Shown: positions 37,870 through 46,574 of the stretch, piece after piece
How the letters are laid out: each line of letters opens with the position of its first letter
Position numbering within the stretch: the first letter of the stretch is position 1
From: Frigoriglobus tundricola
GTDB lineage: Bacteria > Planctomycetota > Planctomycetia > Gemmatales > Gemmataceae
Assembly (NCBI RefSeq): GCF_013128195.2
Contig: NZ_CP053452.2
Location: 1-64,000 of the forward strand
DNA: 64,000 bases
Reading direction: 5' to 3'
Position numbers and translations under genes: made by a program
Notes under the pieces: generated by a model
Seen by the model: the letters and a program-made list of their open reading frames with translations, nothing else
Database searches by the model: none
Told to the model about the DNA's origin: nothing

Positions 37870-38022
37870 CCCCGCTTTCACAGGGCGTCGAGCAAAGCGA
37901 GCAAACGAGCAAAGGTGAGCGGTCTTCTGGAACGGACAGGGCGTCGAGCAAAGCGAGCAAACGAGCAAAGGGTATCACTGGTGAGTTGTGGGGCTTTGCT
38001 CGCTTTGCTCGAACGCTCGGCT
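37870..38022. repeat. short-repeat cluster upstream of the recombinase remnant
   Basis: Two direct copies of CGAGCAAAGCGAGCAAACGA (near 37892 and 37952), then the complement GCTTTGCTCGCTTTGCTCG (near 37994), able to fold into a stem. The same arrangement with the same spacer (GGTGAGCGGTCTTCTGGAAC) occurs at 43396-43525 before the intact recombinase. Confidence 0.75.
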
Positions 38023-38056
38023 ACGTCCGACGAGGCAATGACGCACCGAAGCGTAT

Positions 38057-40207
38057 TCACGTTTTCGAGGTGATTTCGTGCGGCGTGCCGGTGTTGCACA
38101 CGCCATCAGTAGTTGCGCCGATTTCTCCGCCCCGGCACACCTCCGACAACGACCCGACCAAGCCCCGACTGGCTACCATCCGTTCTGCTTCGGAATCCGA
38201 CCGGGACGGCTCACAACCCGCTTCGGCACGGCGCAGTTCGTCCACGTTGAGCAGTTCCGGCAGCACCCGCCCGGCATCGTCGCAAGCAAAGAGCAGTTCG
38301 TAGGCGTGCCGGTTCGTCTGGCGGTCCCGATGAACGCCCACGAACTCCAACTCGGTCAGCCGCTTCAGGTGAATCTTCAACTGCGTGTCGCCCCAACCTG
38401 TCGCTTCCCGCACCTGACGCCGAGAGAACCGGAAGTCGGCCCGTTCCACACGCTGAACCCGGCACTGGTCGTTCACGAAGGCGTCGAGCAGACCGAGCAG
38501 GTTCCGGGTCTGCGGCGGCAAGTCGTCCAGACAGCGACCGAGGACGATGGAAGCGAGTGCGTTGGCGGCGGCAATGTCTTCCACCGTCGCCTCAATGAAC
38601 TCCACCGGTTTGCCGTTGTGTTCGACCGTGCGGACGGGTCGCTGGTGCTGGTGAAGGAGCGTGATGGTGCGGATGAGCGTCAGGTACTTCTGATGGTCCC
38701 GTCTCGTTCGTGTTCTCGTCGTCGGGAACGTCAACCGCTCGGCGTAGGGGTTCACAACCAGCAAGGGTTTCAAGAGCCGTTGGGCGTTGCGGTGAAGCGC
38801 CAGCGTGTTCTGGTGGCTGTTGGCGGCAAGCAGACCATCGAGGGTTTGGCGGCGGCGCTGAAGGTCGTGAATCGCCCTCGTCTGTTCCCGGTCTTCCTGA
38901 ACCGTCAGCACGACACAACGGTTCAACAACTCCTCGTCGGTGGTGATGCCGGTCGTGGTCAAAAATAGCATCGTCGGCCCGGCGACGTGGTAATCCTGCG
39001 TGGTCAGCCGTCCCGTGTTCCCTTCCTTGCCGGTGCTGGCGATTCGCAACTCCCCTTCGCTCTGGAGCAGTTTCAGGGCGTAGGACGCTTTGGCGGCTCC
39101 CTCCTCTTCCACGATGGCGAGAATCTTGTGCCGCAGCCCGCCGTCCCCGATGTAGTAGAGCGATTGCCCGGTCATCGCACTGTACTTCACCACGTCTTCG
39201 GGCGGGCAGAAGTTCAATACCGCCTCCATCAACGTCGTCTTCCCGGCGGCGCTGGTGCTTTGAATCAGCACGGCGAGGGGCTGGTCGAGTTTGCGGCTCA
39301 CGGCGGCGAGATAACCCACCAACTTGTTCGTGCGGTCGCCAACAACGGCGAAGTCGTTCACGATGCGGTCGAGCAGGTGCGGATCACGAAGTAGCGCCAG
39401 GGCGTCGTTCTGGTCGGCGGCGGTCATCTCGGAATGAGCGGTGGTCGTCGGCTGGTTCTGACGCAGCCGGGCGTCTTGGAGTTCTTCCAGCTTGAGCAAT
39501 ACCCGCCCGATGTCCGCCTTGACGGTCGCTTCTTCGACGTTCAGTTCGGTTGCGGTCTGCGCCAGGAAGCCGGTGCGGTGCTTGGCGGAATACAGGTCGA
39601 AGGTGTCGATGAACATGCCGACGCCGTTGGTCGCCAGCACGTTCACTTTCAGCACGTCTGGCGTGGCATTCTTCTCCAGCCCCCGCACCCGGTACTTGCG
39701 AGTACCGAAGGTCAGCACGACTTCGTTTTCACTCACGGTCGCTTCGTCGGTCTGCGGCGCTGGTGGGACAGGCGAAGCGATGCGGACAGGTGGTTGTTCC
39801 TCGACAACAAGTTGGGGTGGTTCCAGTTCGTGGTCGGTCTTCTCGTTGTCGTCTTCCTCGTTGTCGATCAGCGTCTCTTCGGTGTCCGGCTCATCGTCGG
39901 CTTCGAGCAGTTCAGTGAGCGTCCCATTCTGAGCGTCTGGCGTGGCTGTACACACGACAACGGGGAGCGATGTGGGTTTCCCCTTGCCCGCCCACTCCGC
40001 ACCCCGCAGCAACGCACCAAGAGCATCGGCGGGGTCTTTTGTCCTCACGGCGTAGTCGCTCACACTCACGCCGAGGGGCAACTTGACTGTGAACACTTCC
40101 AGACCGGCGGCGAGCAGCTTCTCGACCACCTTCTCACTCGTGGTCAGGACACGCTTGATGCCGAACTCGGTGAACGCCGAGAGCAGGTCGTCGGTGCCGA
40201 AGTCGTC
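38057..40207 (-). pseudogene. module B primase/ATPase, N-terminally truncated copy
   Basis: Nearly identical in organisation to the C-terminal 80 percent of the protein at 43567-46224. Retained are the end of a TOPRIM domain (RVLTTSEKVVEKLLAAGLEV), an acidic linker, a Walker A motif (IQSTSAAGKTTLMEAVLNFC), HKILAIVEEEGAAKASYALK (Walker B region), GPTMLFLTTTGITTDEELLN (sensor region) and the winged-helix end (FRFSRRQVREATGWGDTQLK). The primase N-terminus is missing: homology starts at about 40207, where the long dispersed repeat ends at GGTTATTACCT. The upstream open frame to 40354 comes from the repeat. The ATPase half is intact, so a truncated protein might still be made. Confidence 0.8.
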
Positions 40208-40211
40208 GCCA

Positions 40212-40780
40212 AGGTAATAACCCGGCGTTGCTCCCGGCTGGCGGCTAATAGCGACGGCTTGCACAGCGCCGTGGCGGTCGCGGTGCCGACGCTGAAGCAG
40301 GGAAAGGCAAGGCGAGGGCTGAAGCAAGGCTTGGGCAGGCGAAGCCTGCTGCACAGCGGGGGCGGGGGCGGGGGACGTGGTTCACGCTTCCGTCAACGCC
40401 GTGGGCCGAGCCTTGCCGTCGCTGTGCCTTGCTGGTGCAGTACTGCGTGCTGCGACGGGTGCGGTGGCGAGGCTGGTGCGGTGAGCTTGGCAAGGCGTGG
40501 CGTCATGCCGATGCGGTGGGCTTCAACCACTCGCCGCCGCCCCGCCCCGCGACACGCCGTGCCTCGCTGCCGCTCGCCCTGGCCCGGCATCTCGTCGGCA
40601 TCGCCCCTGCGGTCGCTGCGGGCAAAGCGAGCGAACGAACAAAGGCGTCGGCAGGTGAAGCAGAGGCTTTGCTCGATTGTTCGCCGGGCGGCGCTTTCTG
40701 CCTCCCGCGCGTGCCACATCCTGCGAGCGATGCGAGCGAACGAACAAAGGGATGGCTCGGTCAGTGAGTGGACTTTGCTC
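40212..40780 (-). repeat. long dispersed repeat, copy 2, with short-repeat cluster
   Basis: Reverse-complement counterpart of about 721-1292. It contains many short GAACAAAG/GAGCAAAG units (near 40630, 40670, 40735, 40775) and fills most of the gap between the immunity gene at 40936 and the truncated primase. No gene seen. Confidence 0.65.
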
Positions 40781-40794
40781 GATTGCTCGCAGAG

Positions 40795-40835
40795 TCAGTT
40801 CCATTCCCACCAGCGAGCGTCTTCGCCGGTGCGGT
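40795..40835 (-). repeat. class-2 cassette tail (copy 1)
   Basis: The minus strand reads CACCGGCGAAGACGCTCGCT, then GGTGGGAATGGAACTGA; the protein frame is TGEDARWWEWN and a stop. A close copy lies at 52108-52145 after the other minus-strand immunity gene. Upstream in the same frame is EQLQPGDVILTQPDDGQSD, so this is the remaining end of an older protein gene. Confidence 0.65.
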
Positions 40836-40935
40836 CGTCTTGGTGGACTTCCGATTCGTGATCGCTCTGGCCGTCGTCGGGTTGCGTCAGGATCACGTCG
40901 CCGGGCTGAAGTTGTTCGATGGGCTGAAACCTATT

Positions 40936-41418
40936 TCAACCTCTGCCCCATTCAAACTTTGCCGAAAATCTCTGCCATTCATCTGTGGCAGTAATGCAGC
41001 TTCGCAAGTCAGACAAACTATAACTGGCACCTGATGCCACATCCACAACTCGTAAAAGCCATTCTTCCGGCCAACTCGCTACAAAATCAACCCAATCATC
41101 AATTCGCTTATTTGAGCGAGGAGTGATCCCAAACCTGCACTCAATCATGCATACTTCATTTTCGATGACAGAAACAATGATCTCGATATCGCCATAAGAA
41201 AACCGGAGCAGATCAGGTGACGTGCTTGTTATCTGTGCGCCTTGGCTCAGAAACCAATCGGCAGCAGCTTCAGCATGTAACGAGGGCGCGCTGTGGAGTC
41301 GCTCAGGTCTCATAAGTTTAACACTATCGCCAGACCAAGTTTCTCCTGTCTCCATAGCGACAAGAGTAACCCCCCAGGCTTGAGGGAGAAACTTAATAGA
41401 AATATGATACAACATCAT
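40936..41418 (-). CDS. probable immunity protein of unrecognised family
   Basis: About 160 residues from ATG 41418 (a second ATG follows directly), 43 bp after the toxin-tip gene, with GGAGAAAG as ribosome site. A small AT-rich gene with a tryptophan-rich alpha/beta make-up: FLPQAWGVTLVAMETGETWS, LRFSYGDIEIIVSVIENEVC, IDDWVDFVASWPEEWLLRVV. I cannot assign a family. Its position immediately downstream of a Hint-linked tip and before a class-2 tail is the reason to call it an immunity protein. Confidence 0.55.
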   Translation of the reverse strand: MMLYHISIKFLPQAWGVTLVAMETGETWSGDSVKLMRPERLHSAPSLHAEAAADWFLSQGAQITSTSPDLLRFSYGDIEIIVSVIENEVCMIECRFGITPRSNKRIDDWVDFVASWPEEWLLRVVDVASGASYSLSDLRSCITATDEWQRFSAKFEWGRG

Positions 41419-41461
41419 AGACACTTTCTCCAAAGGCCGTCCAGACTCGGTACACCACTTC

Positions 41462-42214
41462 CTAATTCGGTTTCCGTGTCCCCGAAGGCTTCCTTGGATC
41501 AATCCCTGGCTGCGAAGTGTAATTCCCAGGCTTGAACTCTTCTCCAAACAATGCTTCGTATTGCTTCTTGGTAAGTTTAAGAACCTCAATTGGCTTTCCG
41601 TCCAGCCTCGCCGCCATAGTTCGGTGATTACCATTCATGAGGTAGTTCCAGTCGCCATCGACAACGACGAAAATTGGGTCTGTACTCAATTTTGGATCGA
41701 AGGGCAGTTTCGATTTCAATTGCGCTTCGCTCAGGGGAGCCTCCCGCCACTTGACCCAACTCTCTGGATAAAGCTCCCCTTTAGTCGCTACAGCTTTGAA
41801 AATCTCGTCGGAAACGTATATTTCATCGAGAATATCCTTAATCGCCTCTGGTTTAGCACCTTGCCGTTCTAATGCCTTAATGAATCCATCTCTGTCGCCT
41901 GCCTTGAGAAGCTCCCACGCTTCGTTACGAGCGACAGTGTTCTCCTTGAATACCGACTCGACTATCTTATTAAATGCAGAAGTATTATGCGCCCATACGC
42001 TGAACCCCCACTCGTCGCAGCCGACGAAGTAGGTGTGATAGTCGGCGATGCGGAGCGAACTTTCGTTTTCTCCTATGCTTTCCAGCGTTTGCGAACGCAG
42101 AAGCCCGGCACGAGTAGCAGCCGGGGCATTTTTTCCCAGACGCAGGTTTTCAAAGAGCAGGTCGCTTTTGCCGGACGCAGGTTCCGAGCGGCACGGCGAA
42201 CAACCAGGCGTCAT
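41462..42214 (-). CDS. toxin-tip cassette: Hint C-terminal end fused to ParB-like tip
   Basis: Around 42040-41984 the frame reads RIADYHTYFVGCDEWGFSVW and AHNT, the last strands of a Hint domain, nearly identical in DNA to 53508-53452 of the large RHS gene. The tip then has a helical region (KIVESVFKENTVARNEAWEL, QGAKPEAIKDILDEIYVSDE) and the core IFVVVDGDWNYLMNGNHRTM followed by AARLDGKPIEVLKL. That resembles the ParB/Srx-type fold (a dG.HR..A motif) found in some toxin tips and nucleases. No good start or ribosome site precedes it (the frame continues up to a TTG at 42274 through repeat DNA), so it looks like a silent cassette. Toxicity is inferred from context. Confidence 0.6.
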   Translation of the reverse strand: MTPGCSPCRSEPASGKSDLLFENLRLGKNAPAATRAGLLRSQTLESIGENESSLRIADYHTYFVGCDEWGFSVWAHNTSAFNKIVESVFKENTVARNEAWELLKAGDRDGFIKALERQGAKPEAIKDILDEIYVSDEIFKAVATKGELYPESWVKWREAPLSEAQLKSKLPFDPKLSTDPIFVVVDGDWNYLMNGNHRTMAARLDGKPIEVLKLTKKQYEALFGEEFKPGNYTSQPGIDPRKPSGTRKPN

Positions 42215-42280
42215 TCTACCCGCCCGGCTCACGTCCAGCGACACCCTTCCTGCGAGCGGCGAGCAATCGAGCAAAGGTCT
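42060..42280 (-). repeat. linker between recombinase and toxin-tip cassette (copy 2)
   Basis: On the minus strand: inverted GAGCAAAG/CTTTGCTCG repeats, two direct repeats ACCTGCGTCYGGSAAAA (about 42182-42165 and 42146-42130, 36 bp apart) around CTGCTCTTTGAAAAC, then AAACGCTGGAAAG and AGGAGA. Same order and spacing as 13025-13290. Confidence 0.7.
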
Positions 42281-42283
42281 GGG

Positions 42284-43318
42284 TCAGGCCGGCGGGGCTT
42301 TGCTCTCTTTGCTCGATTGCTCGGCGGCGGTCTTCTGCGGCATCTTCGCCGGGTGCGTGGCTCGGTGCGCCTCGACCAACTTCCTGATGCTGACCTGCGT
42401 GTAAATCTCGGTGGTCTTCAAGTTGGCGTGTCCGAGCATGACCTGAATGAACCGGATGTCGCACCCGTTCTCCAGCATCAAGGTCGCCATCGTGTGCCGG
42501 AAGACGTGGCAACTGCCCGCCTTGCCCGTCTCGGCTTGGGCGATGTAGCCCTTGACCATCTGCGAGAGCCGGTCGAGCGTGAACGCTTCCCCGAAGTGCG
42601 TCAGGAACAACAGGTCGGTCGGCTTGCCGGACACGAGCAGCTTCGGGCGTGCGTCTCGTTCGTATCGCCCAATCCAGTCCAGCGCCCGCTCACCGATGGG
42701 GATGACCCGATCCTTCTTGCCCTTGCCCTGCCGGATCATCACCGTCTGGCGTTCACGGTCGAAGTCGTAGGGTTTCAGTCCGATCAACTCCTTGCGCCGC
42801 ATCCCGGTCGAGTAGAACGTTTCGAGGATGGCACGATCCCGCAAACCGAGCGGGTCGCTGGTGTCCGGCTGACCCAGCACGATCTCGGCTTCACCCGCCG
42901 TGAGGATGTTCTTCGGGAGCGTCTGGCTCTGCTTGGGCAGTTCCAGTTCGCTTGCCGGATTGAACAGGATGTGGTTGTGTTTGGCGAGCCACTTGAACCA
43001 CGAGCGAAGCGGCACGAGGTAGCACTTCTGCGTGCTGAACGAGAGCGGGTCGCCGTTGGTCTTGCGGTACTGGAACAGCCATCGCTGGTAGCGTTCGAGA
43101 ATCGGCTTCGTCACGTCGCTGGGCTTGGCGATGCCCCGGTCTGCCGCCCACTTGAGGAAGGCGTTCAGATACCGCAGGTGGTGGTCGGTGGTGAGTTCCG
43201 AGTAGTTGTGAACCCGCCCCCACTCCAGATACGCCTTCGCCAGCGCCGTCATCCCTTGCGGGTCGGTGGCATCCCCGATGACCTTACCGGACTGGCGAGT
43301 TCCTCTTTTGCCCATCAT
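42284..43318 (-). CDS. tyrosine recombinase, XerC/XerD-like, module B
   Basis: 344 residues from ATG 43318 behind GGGAGAA. The core-binding domain covers about residues 25-125. Catalytic motifs: ETFYSTGMRRKELIGLKPYD (Arg), IRQGKGKKDRVIPIGERALD (Lys), CHVFRHTMATLMLENG (HxxR), VMLGHANLKTTEIYTQVS (His and nucleophilic Tyr). All are present. It is similar along its length to the module A recombinase at 11981. It lies about 250 bp after the primase gene and 70 bp before the cassette linker, all on the minus strand. Confidence 0.9.
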   Translation of the reverse strand: MMGKRGTRQSGKVIGDATDPQGMTALAKAYLEWGRVHNYSELTTDHHLRYLNAFLKWAADRGIAKPSDVTKPILERYQRWLFQYRKTNGDPLSFSTQKCYLVPLRSWFKWLAKHNHILFNPASELELPKQSQTLPKNILTAGEAEIVLGQPDTSDPLGLRDRAILETFYSTGMRRKELIGLKPYDFDRERQTVMIRQGKGKKDRVIPIGERALDWIGRYERDARPKLLVSGKPTDLLFLTHFGEAFTLDRLSQMVKGYIAQAETGKAGSCHVFRHTMATLMLENGCDIRFIQVMLGHANLKTTEIYTQVSIRKLVEAHRATHPAKMPQKTAAEQSSKESKAPPA

Positions 43319-43389
43319 TGGCGTTCTCCCTTTGATTAGTGGCCAGACGATCACGAAATACAAGACAACAAGACCCATCCCCGCTTTCA

Positions 43390-43530
43390 CGAGGCGTCCA
43401 ACAAAGCGAGCAAACGAGCAAAGGTGAGCGGTCTTCTGGAACGGACTGGTCAGCGAGCAAAGCGAGCAAACGAGCAAAAAGGGTGTGGCGGATGAGTTGT
43501 GGGGCTTTGCTCGCTTTGCTCGATTGATCG
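43390..43530. repeat. short-repeat cluster upstream of the module B recombinase
   Basis: Two direct CAAAGCGAGCAAACGAGCAA copies flank GGTGAGCGGTCTTCTGGAAC, followed by the complement GCTTTGCTCGCTTTGCTCGA. A transcript could form a stem-loop between primase and recombinase genes. Paralogous to 37870-38022. Confidence 0.75.
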
Positions 43531-43566
43531 ACGGGTACGACAGGGGCGATTCACACCGGGGCGTAT

Positions 43567-46224
43567 TCACGATTCCGATTCAATTCGGTTTGTCTGGCCG
43601 GTATTGCCGATGCTGACAGTGGTTGCGTCGATTTCTTCGGCCCGGCATAGCCCCGACATCGGCCCGACCAAGCCCCGACCGACTACCGCCTGATTTGGCT
43701 CGGAACCCGACCGGGACGGCTCACAACCCACTTCGGCACGGCGCAGTTCGGCCACGTTGAGCAGTTCCGGCAGCACATGCCCGGCGTCATTACACGCAAA
43801 GAGCAGTTCGTAGGCGTGGCGGTTCGTTTGGCGGTCCCGATGAACGCCTACGAACTCCAACTCGACCAACCGCTTCAAGTGGAGCTTCAACTGTGTATCG
43901 CCCCACGCCGTCGCTTCCCGCACCTGACGACGACTGAACCGGAAGTCGGCCCGCTCCACACTTTGAACTCGGCACTGCTCGGTCACGAAGGCGTCGAGCA
44001 AACCGAGCAGGTTCCGGGTTTGCGGCGGCAGGTCGTCCAGGCAACGACCCAGCACGACGGAAGCGAGTGCGTTGGCGGCGGCAATGTCTTCCACCGTCGC
44101 CTCGATGAACTCCACCGCCTTGCCGTTGTGTTCCACCGTGCGAACGGGTCGTTGGTGCTGGTGAAGCAGCGTGATGGTGCGGATCAGCGTGAGGTACTTC
44201 TGGTGGTCCCGCCGTGTCCTCGTTCTCGTCGTTGGGAAGGTCAACCGCTCGGCAAAGGGGTTCACAACCAACAACGGCTTCAAGAGCCGTTGGGCGTTGC
44301 GGTGAAGCGTGAGCGTGGACTGGTGGCTATTGGCAGCGAGCAAACCGTCGAGGGTCTGCCGCTTGCGTTGGAGGTCGTGAATCGCCCTCGTCTGTTCCCG
44401 GTCTTCCTGAACCGTCAGCACGAGGCATCGGTTCAACAACTCTTCGTCGGTGGTGATCCCGGTCGTCGTCAGGAACAGCATCGTGGGACCGGCGACGTGG
44501 TATTCCTGCGTGGTCAGTCGTCCGGTGTTCCCTTCCTTGCCGGTGCTGGCGATGCGAAGTTCGCCCTCGGATTGAAGCAGTTTCAGGGCGTAGGACGCTT
44601 TGGCGGCTCCTTCCTCTTCCACGATGGCGAGGATTTTGTGCCGCAACCCGCCGTCCCCGATGTAGTAGAGCGATTGCCCGGTCATCGCACTGTACTTCAC
44701 CACGTCTTCGGGCGGGCAGAAGTTCAGCACGGCCTCCATCAGCGTCGTTTTCCCGGCGGCGCTGGTGCTTTGAATCAGCACGGCGAGCGGCTGGTCGAGT
44801 TTGCGGCTGACGGCGGCGAGATAACCCACCAGTTTGTTGGTGCGATCCCCGACAACGGCGAAGTCGTTCACGATGCGGTCGAGCAGGTGCGGATCACGGA
44901 GCAGCGCCAAGGCGTCGTTCTGGTCGGCGGCGGTCATCTGCGAAGGAACGGGTGTCGTCGGCTCGTTCCGGCGCAGGCGGGCATCTTGGAGTTCTTCCAG
45001 TTTGAGCAGAACCCGTCCGATGTCGGCTTTGACCGTCGCCTCCTCGACGTTCATTTCGGCGGCGGCTTGGGCCTGGAAGCCGGTGCGGTGCTTGGCGGAA
45101 TACAGGTCGAAGGTGTCGATGAACATCCCGACGCCGTTGGTCGCCAGCACGTTCGCCTTCAGCACGTCCGGCGTGGCATTCTTCTCCAGCCCCCGCACCC
45201 GGTACTTGCGAGTGCCAAAAGTCAGCACCACTTGGTTCTCGCTGACGGTCGCTTCGTCGGCTTGTGGCGCTGGTGGAACGGGTGAAGCGGTACGGATCGG
45301 CGCTTGTTCCTCAATCACGAGGACAGGCGGGTTCGTCTCGTGGTCGGTGCCCTCACCCGGCTCCGATTCGTCTTCCTCATCCGGGTCGTCTCCGAGCAGT
45401 TCAGAGAGCGATTCGTTCTGGGCCTCTGGCGCAGCCGTACACGCAACAACCGGTGCCGATGTGGGTTTGCCCTTGCCCGCCCATTCCGCACCCCTCAGAA
45501 GCGAACCCAGGGCATCGGCGGGGTCTTTGGTCTGCCGGGCGTAGGCGTTCACGTCCGTGTCGAGCGGCAACCGGACCAGGAACACCTCCAACCCGGCGAC
45601 GAGCAGCTTCTCGACCACCTTCTCATCGGTCGTCAGCACACGCCGGACGTTGAACTCCTTGAAGGCGGCGAGGAGATCATCGGTCAACGCATTCGTGCCG
45701 AACATGGTGGTGGCGTTCCGGCAGCCGTGATTCCAAAAGGTCAGGGCGTCGAACAGCGACGAGCAAAGCACAACCTCTGCGGCCCCGGCGAACGCCTCCA
45801 CGTTCCACACGCCGAGCTTGTCGTTGTTCAGGTGCGTGTCCAGGGGCGTCCCGGCCCGGAGGTCGGTGCGGGTCTTGCGACCGTAGATGTCCACGATCCG
45901 CCCGGTCCCGTCCGCAGCCGCAACGGGGAAGATCACGCTGCCGTGAAAATGCTCGTGCCCACTCTCCCGGTACAACCCCAAGCGATGGAGTCGCTCACGG
46001 ATGACCGCCCCCGCCGTGCGTGCCTTGATGGGGAGTTTCAAGCCCAGCGTCCGGTCGGAGTAGCCGACCCGGAAGTGGTCGATCACGGCGGGGTTGGTGA
46101 TGCCCCGCTTCCGCAGGTAGGCGAGTGCGTCGGGGGACTCCTTGAGGGTCTGGTGGTAGTAGGCCACGATCTGGGCCAGGAGTTTCGGATCGTCGGCTGA
46201 TGAGTCCAAGGTGAGGTCCGGCAT
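43567..46224 (-). CDS. TOPRIM primase fused to AAA-type ATPase, module B
   Basis: 885 residues from ATG 46224. An N-terminal DnaG-like core (YLRKRGITNPAVIDHFRVGY, VIFPVAAADGTGRIVDIYGR) leads into a TOPRIM domain (AEVVLCSSLFDALTFWNHGC, RRVLTTDEKVVEKLL); no zinc finger precedes it. After an acidic linker comes an ATPase domain with Walker A IQSTSAAGKTTLMEAVLNFC, KILAIVEEEGAAKASYALKL, and GPTMLFLTTTGITTDEELLN ending in a likely arginine finger (NRCLVLTVQEDREQT). The C-terminus has helical and winged-helix parts. Such primase-helicase fusions replicate phages, plasmids and integrating elements. With the downstream recombinase it makes a minimal replicating, integrating unit. Intact. Confidence 0.85.
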   Translation of the reverse strand: MPDLTLDSSADDPKLLAQIVAYYHQTLKESPDALAYLRKRGITNPAVIDHFRVGYSDRTLGLKLPIKARTAGAVIRERLHRLGLYRESGHEHFHGSVIFPVAAADGTGRIVDIYGRKTRTDLRAGTPLDTHLNNDKLGVWNVEAFAGAAEVVLCSSLFDALTFWNHGCRNATTMFGTNALTDDLLAAFKEFNVRRVLTTDEKVVEKLLVAGLEVFLVRLPLDTDVNAYARQTKDPADALGSLLRGAEWAGKGKPTSAPVVACTAAPEAQNESLSELLGDDPDEEDESEPGEGTDHETNPPVLVIEEQAPIRTASPVPPAPQADEATVSENQVVLTFGTRKYRVRGLEKNATPDVLKANVLATNGVGMFIDTFDLYSAKHRTGFQAQAAAEMNVEEATVKADIGRVLLKLEELQDARLRRNEPTTPVPSQMTAADQNDALALLRDPHLLDRIVNDFAVVGDRTNKLVGYLAAVSRKLDQPLAVLIQSTSAAGKTTLMEAVLNFCPPEDVVKYSAMTGQSLYYIGDGGLRHKILAIVEEEGAAKASYALKLLQSEGELRIASTGKEGNTGRLTTQEYHVAGPTMLFLTTTGITTDEELLNRCLVLTVQEDREQTRAIHDLQRKRQTLDGLLAANSHQSTLTLHRNAQRLLKPLLVVNPFAERLTFPTTRTRTRRDHQKYLTLIRTITLLHQHQRPVRTVEHNGKAVEFIEATVEDIAAANALASVVLGRCLDDLPPQTRNLLGLLDAFVTEQCRVQSVERADFRFSRRQVREATAWGDTQLKLHLKRLVELEFVGVHRDRQTNRHAYELLFACNDAGHVLPELLNVAELRRAEVGCEPSRSGSEPNQAVVGRGLVGPMSGLCRAEEIDATTVSIGNTGQTNRIESES

Positions 46225-46574
46225 TTTGGCACGCCCAGCGAGGTACTTGACGATTGTGAATCTCAGGCTTACAAAAATCTATTTTATCTCGCCGTCAATA
46301 GGCACAGCGAAATTGCGTCCGTTGGCCGATCCCGTGCGAGCGAACGAACAAAGTCCCTTGACCCCTTTGCTCGCTTTGCTCGATTGCTCGCAGACAGTGG
46401 CGGCGTGAGCGAAACGGGCGACCCGATCCGACGAGTGCCGGATACAATCCCGATCAGCGGGTGGGCTTTGCCGGTTGCAAACGGCGGGGCCGAAACGAAC
46501 CAATGCCGTTGCCGTTGTGCGTTTTCCTTCGACGGCAACAGCGTGGTTCGGCCCGTCTTCAAGGAAAGCACGCC
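46225..46574. promoter_or_regulatory. divergent intergenic region with inverted short repeats
   Basis: This separates the divergent modules B and C. It is AT-rich near 46262-46310, a plausible promoter area, and has GCGAGCGAACGAACAAAG followed by CTTTGCTCGCTTTGCTCGAT (46336-46389), able to form a stem-loop. No gene is supported. Confidence 0.45.

Noticed and set aside
40212-40354. The first 49 codons of the truncated primase frame as a real N-terminus
   Set aside because: They are translated dispersed repeat, not homologous to the primase N-terminus of the intact copy.
37870-43530. CRISPR array in the GAGCAAAG clusters
   Set aside because: Units are short, irregular in spacing and orientation, and the spacers are not unique; no cas gene is present.
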